Source: Amblyornis subalaris
Taxonomy: Eukaryota > Chordata > Aves > Passeriformes > Ptilonorhynchidae
Assembly (NCBI GenBank): GCA_018881555.1
Contig: JACAXG010000032.1
Location: forward strand, 2,306,837-2,370,836
Direction of reading: 5' to 3'
Length of the DNA stretch: 64,000 nucleotides
Below the pieces are notes generated by a model. It ran no database searches, was not told where the DNA came from, and saw nothing but the letters and a program-made list of their open reading frames with translations. This document shows positions 36,741 through 49,615 of this stretch, in pieces. The position numbers were made by a program, and so were the translations under genes. Within the stretch, counting starts at the first letter, position 1. Each line of letters begins with the position of its first letter.

Positions 36741-38406
36741 ACCAGATTTAAATTTAACTGATTTTCTGTAGCTGTCACACTTCTGTTCTGTGATCATCTG
36801 TCCTTTGTGCATCTGAAGGGGTTACTCACTGACTGGATTTTTGCCAATCACTTATGTTCAATAACGTACTAGGTTGGCCCTTTTGGATTTCTTTTTGGAA
36901 TACATCAGAAAGGAGCGTCTTTGTGGTTTTCATATGCATGTTTTTGGTGGGATGCTTGCTTTGTTTTTTATAGCAGTGGGAGAAGATACTGTGTAATGGT
37001 TTCCTTTTAAAACCCCTTGAAACGGTTCAGGATCTATTCTTGTCACTGAAAGGAACTGCTTTAACTAACTCTTCTTCTAATTCCTTCTAACTTGTCCCTG
37101 TTGTGGAGGATTTCCAGAAGTCTGGAACATTTTATGGTTTGTTGTTTTTTTTTTTTTCTGGTGAAAATATATGTAGATATTCATTAAGGAAAAGAAGCTT
37201 TTCAAATGTGGAAAAAAGTAATTAAGAGCATTTTCACCTTCACTAGAGCCTTCTTACGTCACACCAGCACACCTGCTTTTCTGATATTATTTCCATGTTT
37301 TTTGTTTTCTAGTTTTTCTGGTTTCAGCAAGTATAATTTCTGCAGGTGTGCTACCTCTGAATTGTCAGTTTTTTACTTTTGCTCTGCTAATCTATTTTCT
37401 TTTAATTTGATTTCCATTAGAGGTCAGACAACTTTAGCGGCAACTTGCTGGACATACCAGTGCAATTTTTTTAATCTTTCAAGCCTATTAGCATTCTTCT
37501 CCCCATCAGCATTCTCCTCCTCATCAGCATTCTCCTCCCCATCCACCACTTGGGTTAGACATTTGTCTACCAGGCATCAAAGAGGTACCTGCTGGGTTTT
37601 TTATGTTTTTGTAATGTTATTATCCATATGAAGAGCAAACCAGGGAATGTAGCCTTGGCTTAAGGCATTGCTTCACTTCATCTATTTTACAACTCTCAGC
37701 TTGTGATCATCTCACTGTATAATTAACAAGAATTGTGCAGGATCACCTGGTGGATGATAACACTAGAATTTACTGTCAGTGAAAAACNAACACTATAATG
37801 TGTAAAAGACGGAATGTTATTGTAAGACTTATTGAGTAGTTGATTTCTACTAAGAGACAGAATCTCATAGACGTAAGAGTGTTGAAAGTACCAGATGTTT
37901 GAAACTGCTCTAAAAGAGTGTGTTAGAAAGGCTAGTACCCTGCTGACCATGTGTGACTGGAAGTAATCTTCTGAGATTAGAGAAGTGAAGGGGTCTAAAC
38001 CAATAAATTGCTCAATGATTTCAATCCCCACTTTCGTCATTAGAGTCAAGAGGTCAGTTAAACTCAGTATTTCACAAATTCAAGATCAAACTAGTGGAGA
38101 AAAATGCTGCCGTATATAAGGTTATGCTATATAGCACTCTGAGACAAATTAGGAGCTTGGATATTTAGGGTTGGTGATAAAGGAATATGTTGGTGAAGGC
38201 TCGTAATGAATGCTTATTTGGAAAGTCAAGTCATCACTGCAATATTAGTTACCTACATTAACACAGAAAATATGGGAAACAAAATACAAACAAATTCAGA
38301 CAATTTGTAGAGATGCAAGTGAGTGTATGCCTATAAAAACATCTGCACAAATGCATGGCAAGGATTAGTCTCAAATGTAAACATTTCACAGTCTAAATAA
38401 CAGTAC
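36741..38406. other. Unannotated sequence with a pyrimidine-rich open frame
   Basis: The 141-codon + strand frame at 37,206-37,631 is rich in Phe and Ser because the strand is pyrimidine-rich, and it contains the minisatellite at 37,491-37,545. I regard it as non-coding. Nothing else is recognised. Confidence 0.45.
37491..37545. repeat. Three copies of an 18-bp tandem repeat
   Basis: The units are approximately ATTCTTCTCCCCATCAGC, ATTCTCCTCCTCATCAGC and ATTCTCCTCCCCATCCAC. The period of 18 keeps a reading frame (S-A-F-S-S-x type), but nothing else indicates translation. Confidence 0.9.
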
Positions 38407-38964
38407 TGGTTTTGGTTGGGATAGGGTTCATTTTCTTCACAGCAGCTTGTGTGGGGCTGTGTTTTGGATTTGTGATGAAAGCAGTGTTGATAATGCAGAG
38501 ATGTTTCAGCAATTGCTGTCCAGTGCTTCCATGGCCTCAAGGCATCTCCTGCTGCTCTCAGTGAGGCTGCACAAGAATTTGGGAGAGGCTACAGCTGGGA
38601 CAGTGGACCCCAGCTGACCAAAGGTATATCCCACACAGTGTGATGTGCTCAGCAATAAAAGCTCAATAAAAGGAGTAAGGGAGGATATTCAGAGTTACAG
38701 GCATTTGTCTTCCCAATTAATGCACAAAGGAGCCCTTCTTTCCTGGGAATGGCTGGACAGCTGCCTGCTGATGGGAAGCTGTGAATGAATTCCTTGTTTC
38801 GCTTTGCTTGTGCACGTAGGTTTTCCTTTATCTATTAAAGGGTCTTTATCTCAACCCATGAGTTTTCTGATTTTTGGCCTTCTGATTCTCTCCCCATCTC
38901 ACTGGAGGGGAGTGAGAGAGTGGCTGTGTGGGGCTGAGCTGCCTACTGGGAATGAACCACAGCA
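38407..38964 (+). mobile_element. Solo LTR of an endogenous retrovirus
   Basis: The LTR starts TGGTTTTGGTTGGGATAGGG and ends near 'gaatgaaccacagca', giving TG...CA ends. Internal landmarks: 'tgttttggatttgtgatg', 'cagtgttgataatgcag', 'ggacagtggaccccagctg', 'accaaaggtatatccc', an AATAAA-bearing 'agcaataaaagctcaataaa', 'tctttatctcaacccatgag', 'attctctccccatctcactgg', and 'ggggagtgagagagtggctg'. It shares this order with the LTR at 19.3 kb and matches an avian ERV LTR family I recall. It is about 560 bases and no retroviral gene adjoins it. No obvious target-site duplication remains ('agtac' left, 'ataaa' right). Confidence 0.82.
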
Positions 38965-40793
38965 ATAAAGCAAACTAATGAAAGTTTGATTTATAGCTTT
39001 TTTAGAGACAGGGAACAGAGACCTAGAAAGAGTAAGTGTTTAAATTTAAGGACCCAGATACTTTGGTATGAAGATATAATTAACAATGTTGAATTTCATC
39101 TGGTCATGTGAGAAAGGGGAGAGCCACAAAATTTAATCTTTGATGCAAGCAACAGTTTCAGATATTAAAAAAGGCAATGGTAAAGAGATGAAATAAGAAA
39201 TGGTAAAGAGTAGGTTGTTTCTTAAACCTAGCATCACACTTTTTCAGCAAATGAATCACTAATTCAGTGTGGGACATATGGAATCATGGAGTACCAGGAT
39301 AACCACNGTGGATGAGTAAATCCCAGTTATCCTTCAGAGAGAAAGCCAGCACAGCAAGGAGCTGTTGAATTTGGGTGGAAAGCCCTCTGTAGAGCTATAA
39401 GTTTTGCCTCCCAGTTTTGGCCCTGATATATCTTGACTGTTCTGGTGCTTTCACATTTCATTTGCAGTATCTAATCCGGTCCAAAGGGACATTTAAGAGT
39501 TTATAGCTGCCATGGGCTGGGGCTCCTCCTCAGCTTTTGGCAGTGTAGTGCTAAGTTAATAGTCCAGAGAATGGGGATTTATGTGAGTACACCTGCATGG
39601 GTTGTACTCCTTATAATCTGACAACTCTGGTTCAGAGAGTCTCCTTGGGGCGTGGAGCTGACTACAGATGAGCCTTGGTCAATGGTCTGTGCTGCTCCTG
39701 GCAGAGGCCTCATATGGTCCTGTGTGGTTCGCTGGTGCTGGGGTGGCAGAAAGAACATCCCCAAACAGGGGGAGCCATGACCGAGGGAGAACACCCACTC
39801 CCTTCCATAGAACTGAGACAGATGTCTGGGCAAGCCAGGACTCTTCTGAGACAGTGTTGGATCTTCAGAGAAATCCTCACTTGTTCATGTTCACTCCTAA
39901 ATTTTAGCTACACCTATACCTAAAAACATAGCTGAATACTCTTGCTAATCTTTTGGGGGACTTGGAGATTTAATCATCTTCTCAGTCAGCAGAGTTGTTT
40001 ATTTTGAAAGGAGGATTTACCACCCTCAAGGGTTTCCTGAGCTTTCCTATTCTTTTTCTTTCAAAAGCTAGAGGCAATCATTCCTTCAATCAACAACCTT
40101 GTGGAGATACTGCCCCTCTCCTTTCATCCAATGTTTCAGGTTAATGAAGCACTGAAGATGTGGAAGGCCTACATTCAATAATTACCTTTCTCTAATAGGG
40201 TACAAGTTCCATTTTAAATGAAAGTTCCAAACAATAAGTCATAACTTAATTAGAAAGAAGCAAAAGTAATAGGAAAACTGTTCCTCCTTCAGAAGCTGTT
40301 CCCTTTTATCTCTGAACTCTGCATTCATTTAAGAAAAGTGAAAGTGAGCTCTTTCCGAGAGGGAGCAGAAGTTTCTTTCATCAATAAGGGAAGGAGAGAG
40401 CAATTTTCCAGTGCTGTTGTTTCCATATTTTACATAAAATATTAAACAAATAAATTAACTACCATCTCAGAAAATGGATTTGTATCCAGGTCTTAATGCT
40501 TAGAACTATACATGCCATATTTATGTTATTAAGCCTGCAAACGCAGGAAATTTGTCTTGCACTTCTTTGCCCCTTGCATGACTAATTCTTCAGTGTCTTT
40601 CAAGAGAGACTGACTAAATTCATTCTTGCTTCCTGTCTTTAAGACATAATTCCATTTTTGGAGCACTCTTTGAGAGTTAAAAAATTTTAAACTCTTCAGA
40701 GAAGGAAATCCCCATCTTTAGTGGCTTTTTTAATTCTCAGGGGCACATATAAGCTATTAAGGGAGTGGCAGACTGAAACATTACCTTCTTTTT
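38965..40793. other. Unannotated sequence
   Basis: A slightly GC-richer patch at about 39,500-39,850 has overlapping open frames on both strands but no family or splice support. The rest is AT-rich. Confidence 0.45.
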
Positions 40794-41139
40794 CATTCTC
40801 CTTTCCTTTCATTCTCCTTTCCTTTCCTTTCATTCTCCTTTCCTTTCATTCTCCTTTCCTCTCCTTTCCTCTCCTTTCCTTTCCTTTCCTTTCCTTTCCT
40901 TTCCTTTCCTTTCCTTTCCTTTCCTTTCCTTTCCTTTCCTTTCCTTTCCTTTCCTTTCCTTTCCTTNNNNNNNNNNNNNNNNNNNNNNNNNNNNNNNNNN
41001 NNNNNNNNNNNNNNNNNNNNNNNNNNNNNNNNNNNNNNNNNNNNNNNNNNNNNNNNNNCTTTCCTTTCCTTTCCTTTCCTTTCCTTTCCTTTCCTTTCCT
41101 TTCCTTTCCTTTCCTTTCCTTTCCTTCTTTCCTTTCCTC
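40794..41139. repeat. (TTTCC)n pentanucleotide microsatellite with a variant left flank
   Basis: The left flank is a higher-order repeat: CATTCTCCTTTCCTTT units start at 40,794, 40,810, 40,831 and 40,847. It passes through CTCCTTTCCT units into pure TTTCC from about 40,870. An N run interrupts the pure tract at 40,967-41,058, and pure repeat continues to about 41,126. One slip (TTCCTTCTTT) occurs before unique sequence resumes at 'ctgcatgcactg'. The + strand is entirely pyrimidine and the minus strand is GGAAA purine, a composition known to form triplex (H-DNA) structures and to expand. The true length is unknown. Confidence 0.97.
40967..41058. other. Assembly gap, 92 N
   Basis: This is the only multi-base N run in the window. 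It sits inside the pure (TTTCC)n tract, as expected where short reads fail to span a repeat. Its size is not a round number, suggesting an estimate rather than a placeholder. Confidence 0.97.
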
Positions 41140-42115
41140 TGCATGCACTGTATTCAGATAATGTCAGCTGGACTGGACTGCACATGTGGGTTTGAAGAAG
41201 GAATACTTTGCGGACCTCAAAAGGTTTCGGTTTCAGTTAATGTTTGAGTGTCCCCTTACCACCAGGTTTTGGGTACCTCTGCAAACCCACAGTGCTAAAA
41301 GAGTTTTCATAACTGCAGTGTCAGGCAAAGACTTAAGGTGATTTTTAGAAACCCAACTTCATAAATAGGACTTAGTGCAATTTTTTTCTGTTTCTGTTAN
41401 TTGGTAACTTACAGAAGACTCATCTAAGGCATCAACTAAGGTATCAACAATTATATTCAAATTTCCTTCATATTATTGGCCAGATTTTCCCACCTGGACA
41501 TCTTTTGAATTTCAATTATTCAATTATTGTTGACCTTAGACAAAGCTAGACTAAATATGAATGAATTCAATACGCTGAAGCTCCAGTCCTAAATTTAAGG
41601 ATTACTCTGTTAATCATTCTATCAATTGATTTTTCTTTTGCAAAATAATTTTATATGATTTGCNGAAGAATAAAACCCCAGAAAACAAAAGAAGCAAAGG
41701 AAGAGAGAACATTTTGCCCAGACTAGTTTAGCATGTGCTATTTTCCTTTGGGAGTTAGAATAAAATAATTGTGAAATAGTGTTTATAATTACCACATTGG
41801 AAAAAGGTCAAATAAAAGCCAAGCTTTATTATAATAGCTTCATTTCACAAATTAAAGGGAAATCAATACAATTCATTAATAGTGATTTAGGGCTCTGGAT
41901 CTCTCTGAGGTACTTATGGGGCCTCGATTAACACAGTGTCTGAGCACTTACTAATCTTTAATGTATTTATCCTCCCAACACTGCTGCAAGCTAGATTTCT
42001 AATCCTTATTTCATTTTCCATTGGAGCATATCCCAAAAATTGTGGGGAATTGTAAATGAAGGAGAGAAATTAAACTATCCTGTGTCCTAGGACACTCCGT
42101 CATTAGTAAACCATT
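41140..42115. other. Unannotated AT-rich sequence
   Basis: No repeat or exon is supported. The segment around 41,800-42,000 has TTATAATAG/TTCATTAAT-type words and could be conserved non-coding DNA, which cannot be tested here. Confidence 0.45.
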
Positions 42116-42325
42116 GAATCATACAATGATAGAATAAAGCAGGTTGGAAGGGACCTCAAGATGTCCGATGTCCAATATCCAGCTCAAAACAGGGTCATCT
42201 TTGGGGTCAGACAAGGTTTCTCAGGCATTTATGCAGTTGGATCTTGAAAATCTTCAAAGATGAACACTACACATCATTTCTGTGCATCTTATGCCAAAGC
42301 CTGACTGCCCTAATGCAGGAAACCT
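42116..42325 (-). mobile_element. CR1 LINE 3' end
   Basis: The + strand begins 'aatcatacaatgatagaat' and continues 'gcaggttggaagggacctc', 'cagctcaaaacagggtcatc', 'ggtcagacaaggtttctcagg', 'gcagttggatcttgaaaatc', 'ttcaaagatgaacactacac' and 'cctgactgccctaatgcagg'. This is the reverse complement of about 200 bases of CR1 3' UTR. The end is where similarity disappears. Confidence 0.9.
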
Positions 42326-45206
42326 ATGCAGGTCCTGAGCTCTAGACTGATGACATTGTGTATGACATCCCATATTCTGTACAAGCTCTAAAAGTTTAAT
42401 GTTTTTTCTCTCAGGGAATAAGGCCAAAATTTATCTACATAATTGTATGGAGCTCTAGTAGGAGAGACTGAGATTGATTTTTAACCCTGAAGTTTGAATT
42501 ACTCATGTAGAAAGCTCAGGTTCCCAGCTTGAGAAGTAAAATGATCAGTTGTANCCATCTAAGTGTCATTGTGAATGGGGTTCTTCTAATTTCAGGGGCA
42601 ATTTTACAAGTAAATCTCACAGACATGGGGATCTCCATCTATTCTATGTCATTTCACTCTTGACTAACTTAAGATGGAGTTGCAGCTGTCTGACTTCTCA
42701 AGATCCTTTTTCCAGGTGCTTTTATTACCCTGGTCCTGGCCTCCTTTCTCAGGGATGAAAATTACACGGGGCAATTAAAATTGCTGAGATTTAACACTCA
42801 GCAGACCAATGCTCAAGTGCCCTGAGCTTTGTGCCGAAATGACTTGCCCGTGGGGAAGAGCACTGCCCACCAAAGCTGGTTGGAGGAGGATGGTGTACTG
42901 TGCAGAAGTTCACATTTCCCTGCAGTTGTGAGTTGGAAGTCTGACAGAGCAAAGCCAGCTTTTCCACATCGTGAAGACAAAGCACCTTGGAAATATATGG
43001 ATGTGATAACTATGAAATATTTAGACACTGTTTCTCTTTGCATCCCCAAGTAATGGGTACAACAAAGAGGAAAGTATTGAGGATTTATGATAATAGCTTA
43101 CCCTGATGTGTTTGTAATTTTTGAAACAATTCTATTACAAAGCAAAATTGAATGAAAACATAATAGAAATTGGAGGAATATTTCTATTTCAAAACACATA
43201 CCTAAACATACATCCTTCTATTTTTATTTTTATCAATTGCAAGGATATGCAAGGAAAAGCAGAATACACACAGTGTGGACAAAGGGTGACGGTACTACCT
43301 TAGAAATTCTTTATACAAGAATGAGGTACACCTTAAGATGTATGGAATAATTGTCAAAGAACAAACAGAGAATTTATTAACTTTAAGGTACACAGGATCA
43401 TAAGCCAATATGTCACTGAAATTGTAATAGCAGCCAAGGAATAAATAAATAAAATAAATAATAATAAAAACTCACACAGCAAATGTCAGTAATAAGAGGT
43501 GCACATATAAAACATAGGATTTAAAGTGATGAGCATCTCACCAAGAAGGCAAACAACAGCTTTGTGTAAATAATAAACTTGAGAAAAATGCAACACAATT
43601 CAGAATTGCGCCAAGAACAAAAATACCCAGTACACTAGGAGAAATTATTCAATTCCTATTTTGTTCTCAAAAAGTGCAACTTTTGGAGGAATTAAAAAAT
43701 TAAAACAAAAGAGGAAGAATGTGATGAAATCTTGCAATACAAAGAAGTTTTCTGAAGCATATATCCAAGATACTCTATTTTGGGACCATTTGTATTTGCT
43801 TCAGAAATTTCATAAAGAGACTGGTATAGTTTGCAAGGAAGAAGTGTTTAGCATCTAGTCCAATGCTATTGGCCAAGATTTGGAATGAAGATGCACTCCA
43901 CTCACAGAACCTGGAACTGAGCAGATGATAGATAAGTATCAGACTTTGGGTACAAATCAGAAGAGAAGTCTGGCCCAACAGCCCCAAATTTCACATACAA
44001 CGTGCTAAGAATCAGTCACAGTTGCTGCTTGACACAGAGTTATTATCTGTGTCATCTATGAGATCACCACAGCCTGCTCACTCAACCAGAAATTCTTAGC
44101 AAGACTTAACAGTTAAGACCTTGGTTCCTAAACCAGAGCCTTGGAGCTGAAAAAAGACAAGACTGCCTTCAGAGAAAGCAGTGTTTGCTAGAATACAACA
44201 ACTTAAAGAGACATAAATAGATCTAGGATGGTTTTTGGAAGATGCATAAAACCAGAGAAACTCCGACAGTTCTTTATCCAATCCCGAAATTTAAAACATA
44301 ATAAACTCGGATGCAGAAAGCAAATGATCCCAAATATTCTTCTCTTTCTTAATGTACACATATTTGATACCCCTTTGGCCAGACAGTTTTTCAGAAGGTC
44401 ACACAGATTTTTTTCTGCAGACAATATGTTGCACACAAATGCAGTAATTTTTTGATGATGCAGAAGATAGTAAAATCAAGACAGGGGATTTTTTGCAGGG
44501 TAGAGGGTGAAAAGCAGTAGAAGAACATGACCAGAGTTTCCTGTCAGCTCTGACAGGGTCAGNCTTACTGGACTAGCACAAAGCAGTGAAAAATATAACA
44601 TGTGAAATCCACCTTGAAGAGATGTTGACACAGCAAGGTGCACATAGAGATCAAAGGCAAAGTTCAGATAATCATTAATCTTGTCGCAGTAGGCAATGGA
44701 AGGATGCAAAGACTCCCAGAAAGTACAAACAAAACAAAATGCCTCTTCTACAGCAGAACACTACACAAAATGTCCAGGGAGACAGGGGAGGATTCTATTC
44801 TAAATGTAGGGTCTGGGAAGCCAAAGGAGTTGATAAATAAATCCACAATCATGAAAGACCATGAAATCTGTGTTACTGAGAGACTCCATAGAGAAGAAAA
44901 CTGACATTACCTTTTCACATCAATACAGCCAAAATTGGAAGGAAGTGATTTATGTATCTTTACTGAAACAGGGTGCCACAATTCTGGAGAAGTGCAAAAT
45001 TAATTCTTTTTAGTATATGGAGGAAAAATTATTTATTTATGACAAACCAGAGTCAGATGGAAATGGCCATAAAATACTAATGATTTGGTAAAAAGGATCA
45101 AGACAATAGCCTATGTTTATGACTATATGAAAATAATCAGTTGGTTGATCTATGATATATGCCATGTGGTATACAAATAGGTTGCATAATGTATAAATAT
45201 ACAGGA
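42326..45206. other. Unannotated sequence, A-rich in part
   Basis: This includes an (AATA)n-like low-complexity patch at about 43,439-43,470. Open frames at 42,829-43,053, 43,661-43,858 and 44,638-44,904 show no domain or splice support. Confidence 0.45.
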
Positions 45207-45560
45207 TAATGAAATAGTTTGGGATTGGAAGGAACCTTAAAGTTCCAACCCTCCTGACATGGTCAAGGACACCTTCCACTAGACCAGGTTGCTGAAAGTC
45301 CCATCCAGCCTGGTCTTGAATATCTCCGGGGAGGTGTTCTGCAACCTCTCTGGGCAACCTGTTCCAGTGCATCACCACTCTCCCAGGAAAGAATTTCTTC
45401 CTGCTTTCTAATCTACACCTGCCCTCTGTCAGTCTAAAGTGAACTACTGATTATGCCAATGGTTAACAGCTCTCATTGAGAATTTTTGTTTCCCCCGTGG
45501 CTAATTTAAACTCCCCTTGTTGCATCTTGTTCTCGTCACTTCTTGTCCATCTACTGTTCA
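45207..45560 (-). mobile_element. CR1 LINE 3' end, about 350 bp
   Basis: The + strand reads 'aatgaaatagtttgggattgg', 'aaggaaccttaaagttccaac', 'caaggacaccttccactag', 'accaggttgctgaaagtcc', 'ccagcctggtcttgaatatc', 'tctctgggcaacctgttcc', 'gtgcatcaccactctccc', 'gaaagaatttcttcctgc' and 'tgttctcgtcacttcttgtcc'. This is the reverse complement of a well-preserved CR1 3' UTR, with the terminal octamers eroded. It is the best preserved of the minus-strand copies. The right boundary is approximate. Confidence 0.95.
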
Positions 45561-48500
45561 CCACTCTCCCTTGCAAGGGGGCTTGTGTTACATGGGACCT
45601 GACGGGCATCCATCAGGCCCCTTGGCAATCTCTAAACATTGATAGAATTATTGAAGAAAGGGGACAAAATATAATTTAATCTAAGTCTTTGGCCAATGTT
45701 TAAACTGCTGCATAATCCTTCCTGCCTTTGGATTTTCAAAGTGGCACATCATTGGAACTTGCTAGGACAACCCTGCTTCTGTGGATACTTCTCTTTTTAT
45801 TAACCTTATTTATCAAATGAACAGAAGACATAAAATCCCTGCTTTTCCATACTTCCAGAGAAAAAGGTTTTCCAACAAACTATACTTGGTGAAAAAATGG
45901 TAACAACGACTCTACTCACCCCCTTTTCCTATGAATGAGGGAATAGAGTAAGGACCTTGTATAGACAAACACAATAATAATGAATACAACAAACTAGGAG
46001 AAAAACAAGCACAGACCTGGCAGTTAATTAATTTTTGTATTTCCAGCTGAAGTGTCTGATGGGAGAAAATAACTAATCATTATTGTTTTGTTGTTTAGGA
46101 TTAGAGATATGTGCAAATACTTGATTTAGTAGTGAATTTTTTTGATTTATGTTCTACTGAATATAAATGTTATAACTTCAAAATTAGGCAGTATTATGGA
46201 AACAGATGGGATTTGAAATGAACAACAATAAAGTTAAGTTCCAGCATAGAAAGACTGCATGCCAGCTCTCTAGCTGAACTTTTCAGGATCATTAATAGGA
46301 ATTACAACATTCTTAAATATGCAATCTTAATACATCAAAATTTCCTATGGGCATCTTCTGCAATCCAGGCTTTATGGATCAAGCACTGGTTTGTGTCAGA
46401 ACTCTTCTGCTATTGAACAAAAAGTACAAGTGAAAAATGCAAAAATCTGCCTCTGCTGGCCTAACCACAAATAAGACTGCGCTTGCTCATGTATGTTGGG
46501 GCTTGTCCTTCCACTTGTCTATGTTTATTGAATTAAGCTGAATCCACAGGATGAAAGGTTCTGTGCATGACACACTGATTTGGTTTACAGGGCTGGAAGC
46601 AAATCAGTCCCACTGGATTCTCCTCAGGTTAATTTCAGCCCCCACCCGACACATCAGAAGACATTATTTAGCTTCAGTCACGTAAGAACTCCCATTATTT
46701 AAGGGTATTGTTCAGGACTCCAGGAAAAAAAAAGGGAGTGTCTCTTTGTGGAGACAGATTTTCTAGGTTCTCCATCCATGTAAAGAATTGCAGGTCATAT
46801 TTATTATTTTTCTAAGCACAAAATTCGCAAAAGCATCAAATCTGGGTTTTAGTAGCTATCAGACTTGATGCAGATCTGTTCTATCATATGCAGTCACCCT
46901 TGAACTTTCCCAAAAGTAAAAAATTGGAAGAAAGCATTATTTCCTAAGATTATATCTTTGGACTGCTAGAAAATATGAGAATTATGTTCTTTGGCCCTTT
47001 TCTGACAGTAATAGCAGCAAAAGCCTTTCATGAATCTGGTATTATAGATACAAACACAAGTCTCACCCAGGTTACAAAATACTGCAGTAAAATTACATCC
47101 TATGAACAAAAATTTTAAAAAAAACAGCAACAAAACAAAACAACAAATTACTGGAATTATAAAAGATTAACAACACCACCAACAATAAGAGATTAAAAAA
47201 AAAAAAAAAAAGAAAGGGAAAGCCTAGCTCTTTAACCTAGTTATATAGGAGCTATTTTTGAAAGGATAAAATAAATGTAAGAAACAGATCCAAAAAAATC
47301 TCTGAAAGAGGACAACATTCTAAAGGAAATAATCCTACTGATAAATCAAAGTAGGAATATGTCTGAGTCACTGAAGAATCTTTTCAACCTTTAATTTACT
47401 TTATAGTCATCTTGTAGTCGTCAGAAATACATCTCAGCTAGATCCACAATGTGAAAACTACAACAAGGCAAAATACCTACAGATACTTACAAGACAACAG
47501 AATATTTCATGTCTATCTATATATATTTATATGTATTTATAAGGCAGGCTTCAACTGATAGACGATTTCAATGTACTCTTCATGGCAGAAGTGAGCCAGG
47601 GTATCTTAGTTTCCAAAAACCTTTCCTTGATACATTTTAAATATACTTTCCTCACCACTGAGTTCATAGAGCTTGTTCTGATTTCCAAAACACTCTTTTG
47701 GAAGCTTTTTGTAAATCAATTTTTATTTCTTGTTCTGTTGTTATCATCAGTGAGATTAAGGCCTTCTCTTGTTTCTATTTACTATTTGTATTGCAATAAT
47801 ATCTAGAAGTCCCAATTATAAACATATAAAAGCCAATAACATCCTTCATGTTATATAAACACATATTTTAAAATTATGCCTGACCCAGAGGATTCAGAGT
47901 CCAGGTAATTCTATTGTGTTTAAGACATTTTATATACATTAGCTGGAGAATGATATTACTCTGGGTTACACTATTGATTGAAGTACTGCTTAGAACAAGC
48001 AATTTTGTTTTCCTGTTTTTTTTTCAAGCCCTGGAATGAGAATAGCATAATATTAACTCCTCTTTCCCAACAGAGTGGCAGAAAAAATCACTACTGAATT
48101 CCTGTCTAGAGATTTAAACTTGTTAAGAAGGGTATAAATTTTAGGGCTTCTGACTATTAAGAGTTAATACTCAGCTGTCAAAATAATTCAGATGAGGCAC
48201 GGATGAAAAAATAACAATAATTATATTTTGTCACATATTGAGGTTTTCAAATTTCTTTTTCTTGTGTATGTTTACAATTTCTTCTTTTCCTTGAATAATG
48301 GAGCTATTCAAAACCCATGGGGTTTGAATCTCAGTAAGCTGTGCTTCAGATGGGTCTTGCTGTTGCTCTTTTCCACCATTTTCTTTACCCCAAAACCAGC
48401 CTTAAGAACCAACATTACCTCTTGAAATTGCATTCCTCTGAAGCATTTGTACTAATTTGACTTACGTATTTCTGTTAATTTTTTTAGTTGATCTCCTTCT

Positions 48501-49107
48501 TGACTGGACAAAATTTTTCATTGATCTAATCACAAAATCTGCTGTCTTCGGCTGACTCCAGATGCGGTGCATCTGTCTTACAGAAAAAAAAATATTCCTG
48601 CTTGTCTCACTTAGTTTATCTCCCTATGTATTTCTGTGTTACTGCATTTATAAAAAGAATCACATTTATATTAAGGACAAAGTACAGTGTGTTTTGTTTT
48701 GAATAGGTTATTTGTAGCATAATAATCTTGTGAATTACCAATATGCTGCAAAGCAAGGGGAAAATGTGATTGTAAAGGGCATGATGGTGATTCAATTGGG
48801 TTTGTGGCTGTAATGCATCCTTTCCAAACAGCATTTCAGCCTTTGTTCTGTCTTTGTATGTGTTATCTACTTGTACTGTATATTCAGACAATCTCTCCTG
48901 TAGCAGCTGTGCACTCTTTTCTTTCATAAGAATGGTAATGGGCAAAGTTTGGGGTGTGTTAAGGACAATGTGCTAGTTTGTGTGATCCCTGTCCCGCCAG
49001 CAGCCTCGTGAGGGAGTACTGAATTCACATCCATCACACTACCTCAGCACGGAGGACTTGTGTGGTCCCACCTCCCCCCATGTCTACTGTGCTGCTGCTT
49101 CTTGCAG
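45561..49107. other. Unannotated AT-rich sequence
   Basis: This holds an A-rich patch (47,104-47,215, including an A18-type run). A minus-strand frame at 48,616-48,945 has a hydrophilic start (M-K-E-K-S-A-Q-L-L-Q-E-R) but turns into hydrophobic AT-driven sequence and matches no family I know. Confidence 0.45.
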
Positions 49108-49140
49108 CCTGTGTTTGTGGACAGCTCACCTCACCTCAAG
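49108..49140 (+). other. Candidate 33-base exon, plus strand
   Basis: The acceptor 'gtgctgctgcttcttgcag' is strong and the donor is CTCAAG|GTATAT. The 33 bases are open in frame (P-V-F-V-D-S-S-P-H-L-K), phase 0 in and out. By phase it could join the candidate exon at 49,616. It is short enough to be coincidence. Confidence 0.15.
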
Positions 49141-49615
49141 GTATATTTTCTTCCTTATCCATCAAAACATTTATGGTTCTGCAGCTTTTTGCTTTCTGTC
49201 ATATCACCTGAATTTAATCAAAGTGCTTAAATATTGACAGAGTCTATACATTTGAGGGGTAGAAAGAGACATCTCCAGAAGTGACTCAGCTAACGTATGT
49301 TAAACTAGAAATAAACACCTGGCAATACCTCTCTCCTTTCACTGACTGTAGATGGAGCCCATATAAGCTCCTTACTTTAGGACAGCAATGTAGATGAGCA
49401 TGGCTGATTCAAATCTTCTCTTCCCCTATTGTAGCTCAAAAAAGCATTTTAAAAATTGGATTTTATGTGCTTTTCTGCACCCCAGTCCTAGAGACATTGT
49501 TCATATATTTAGGTACATTCTTAACATCAGAATTAAAGATGCTGAGTTCTTATGAGCTTTAGTCTTATTCACCTTCCTCTTGCCATTGCATGGCACCATC
49601 TGCTTTTCTGCACAG

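Noticed and set aside
36866..36890. 'actaggttggcccttttgg', reminiscent of mariner termini
   Set aside because: The similarity is limited to a few bases. No second terminus or transposase remnant was found.
37206..37631. 141-codon Phe/Ser-rich frame
   Set aside because: The composition reflects a pyrimidine-rich strand and the 18-bp minisatellite. No family resemblance.
39006..39031. 26-base microexon-like segment ending in GTAAGTG
   Set aside because: Same reason as at 8.0 kb. Finding several such pairs shows how frequent they are by chance.
40721..41185. Long open frames on both strands across 40.7-41.2 kb
   Set aside because: These are translations of the pentanucleotide repeat and the N gap (F-P-F-L-S and G-K-E-R-K repeats). 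They have no coding value.
48616..48945. 109-codon minus-strand frame with a hydrophilic start
   Set aside because: The second half is AT-driven hydrophobic sequence; no family, and no splice sites placed to use only the first half.
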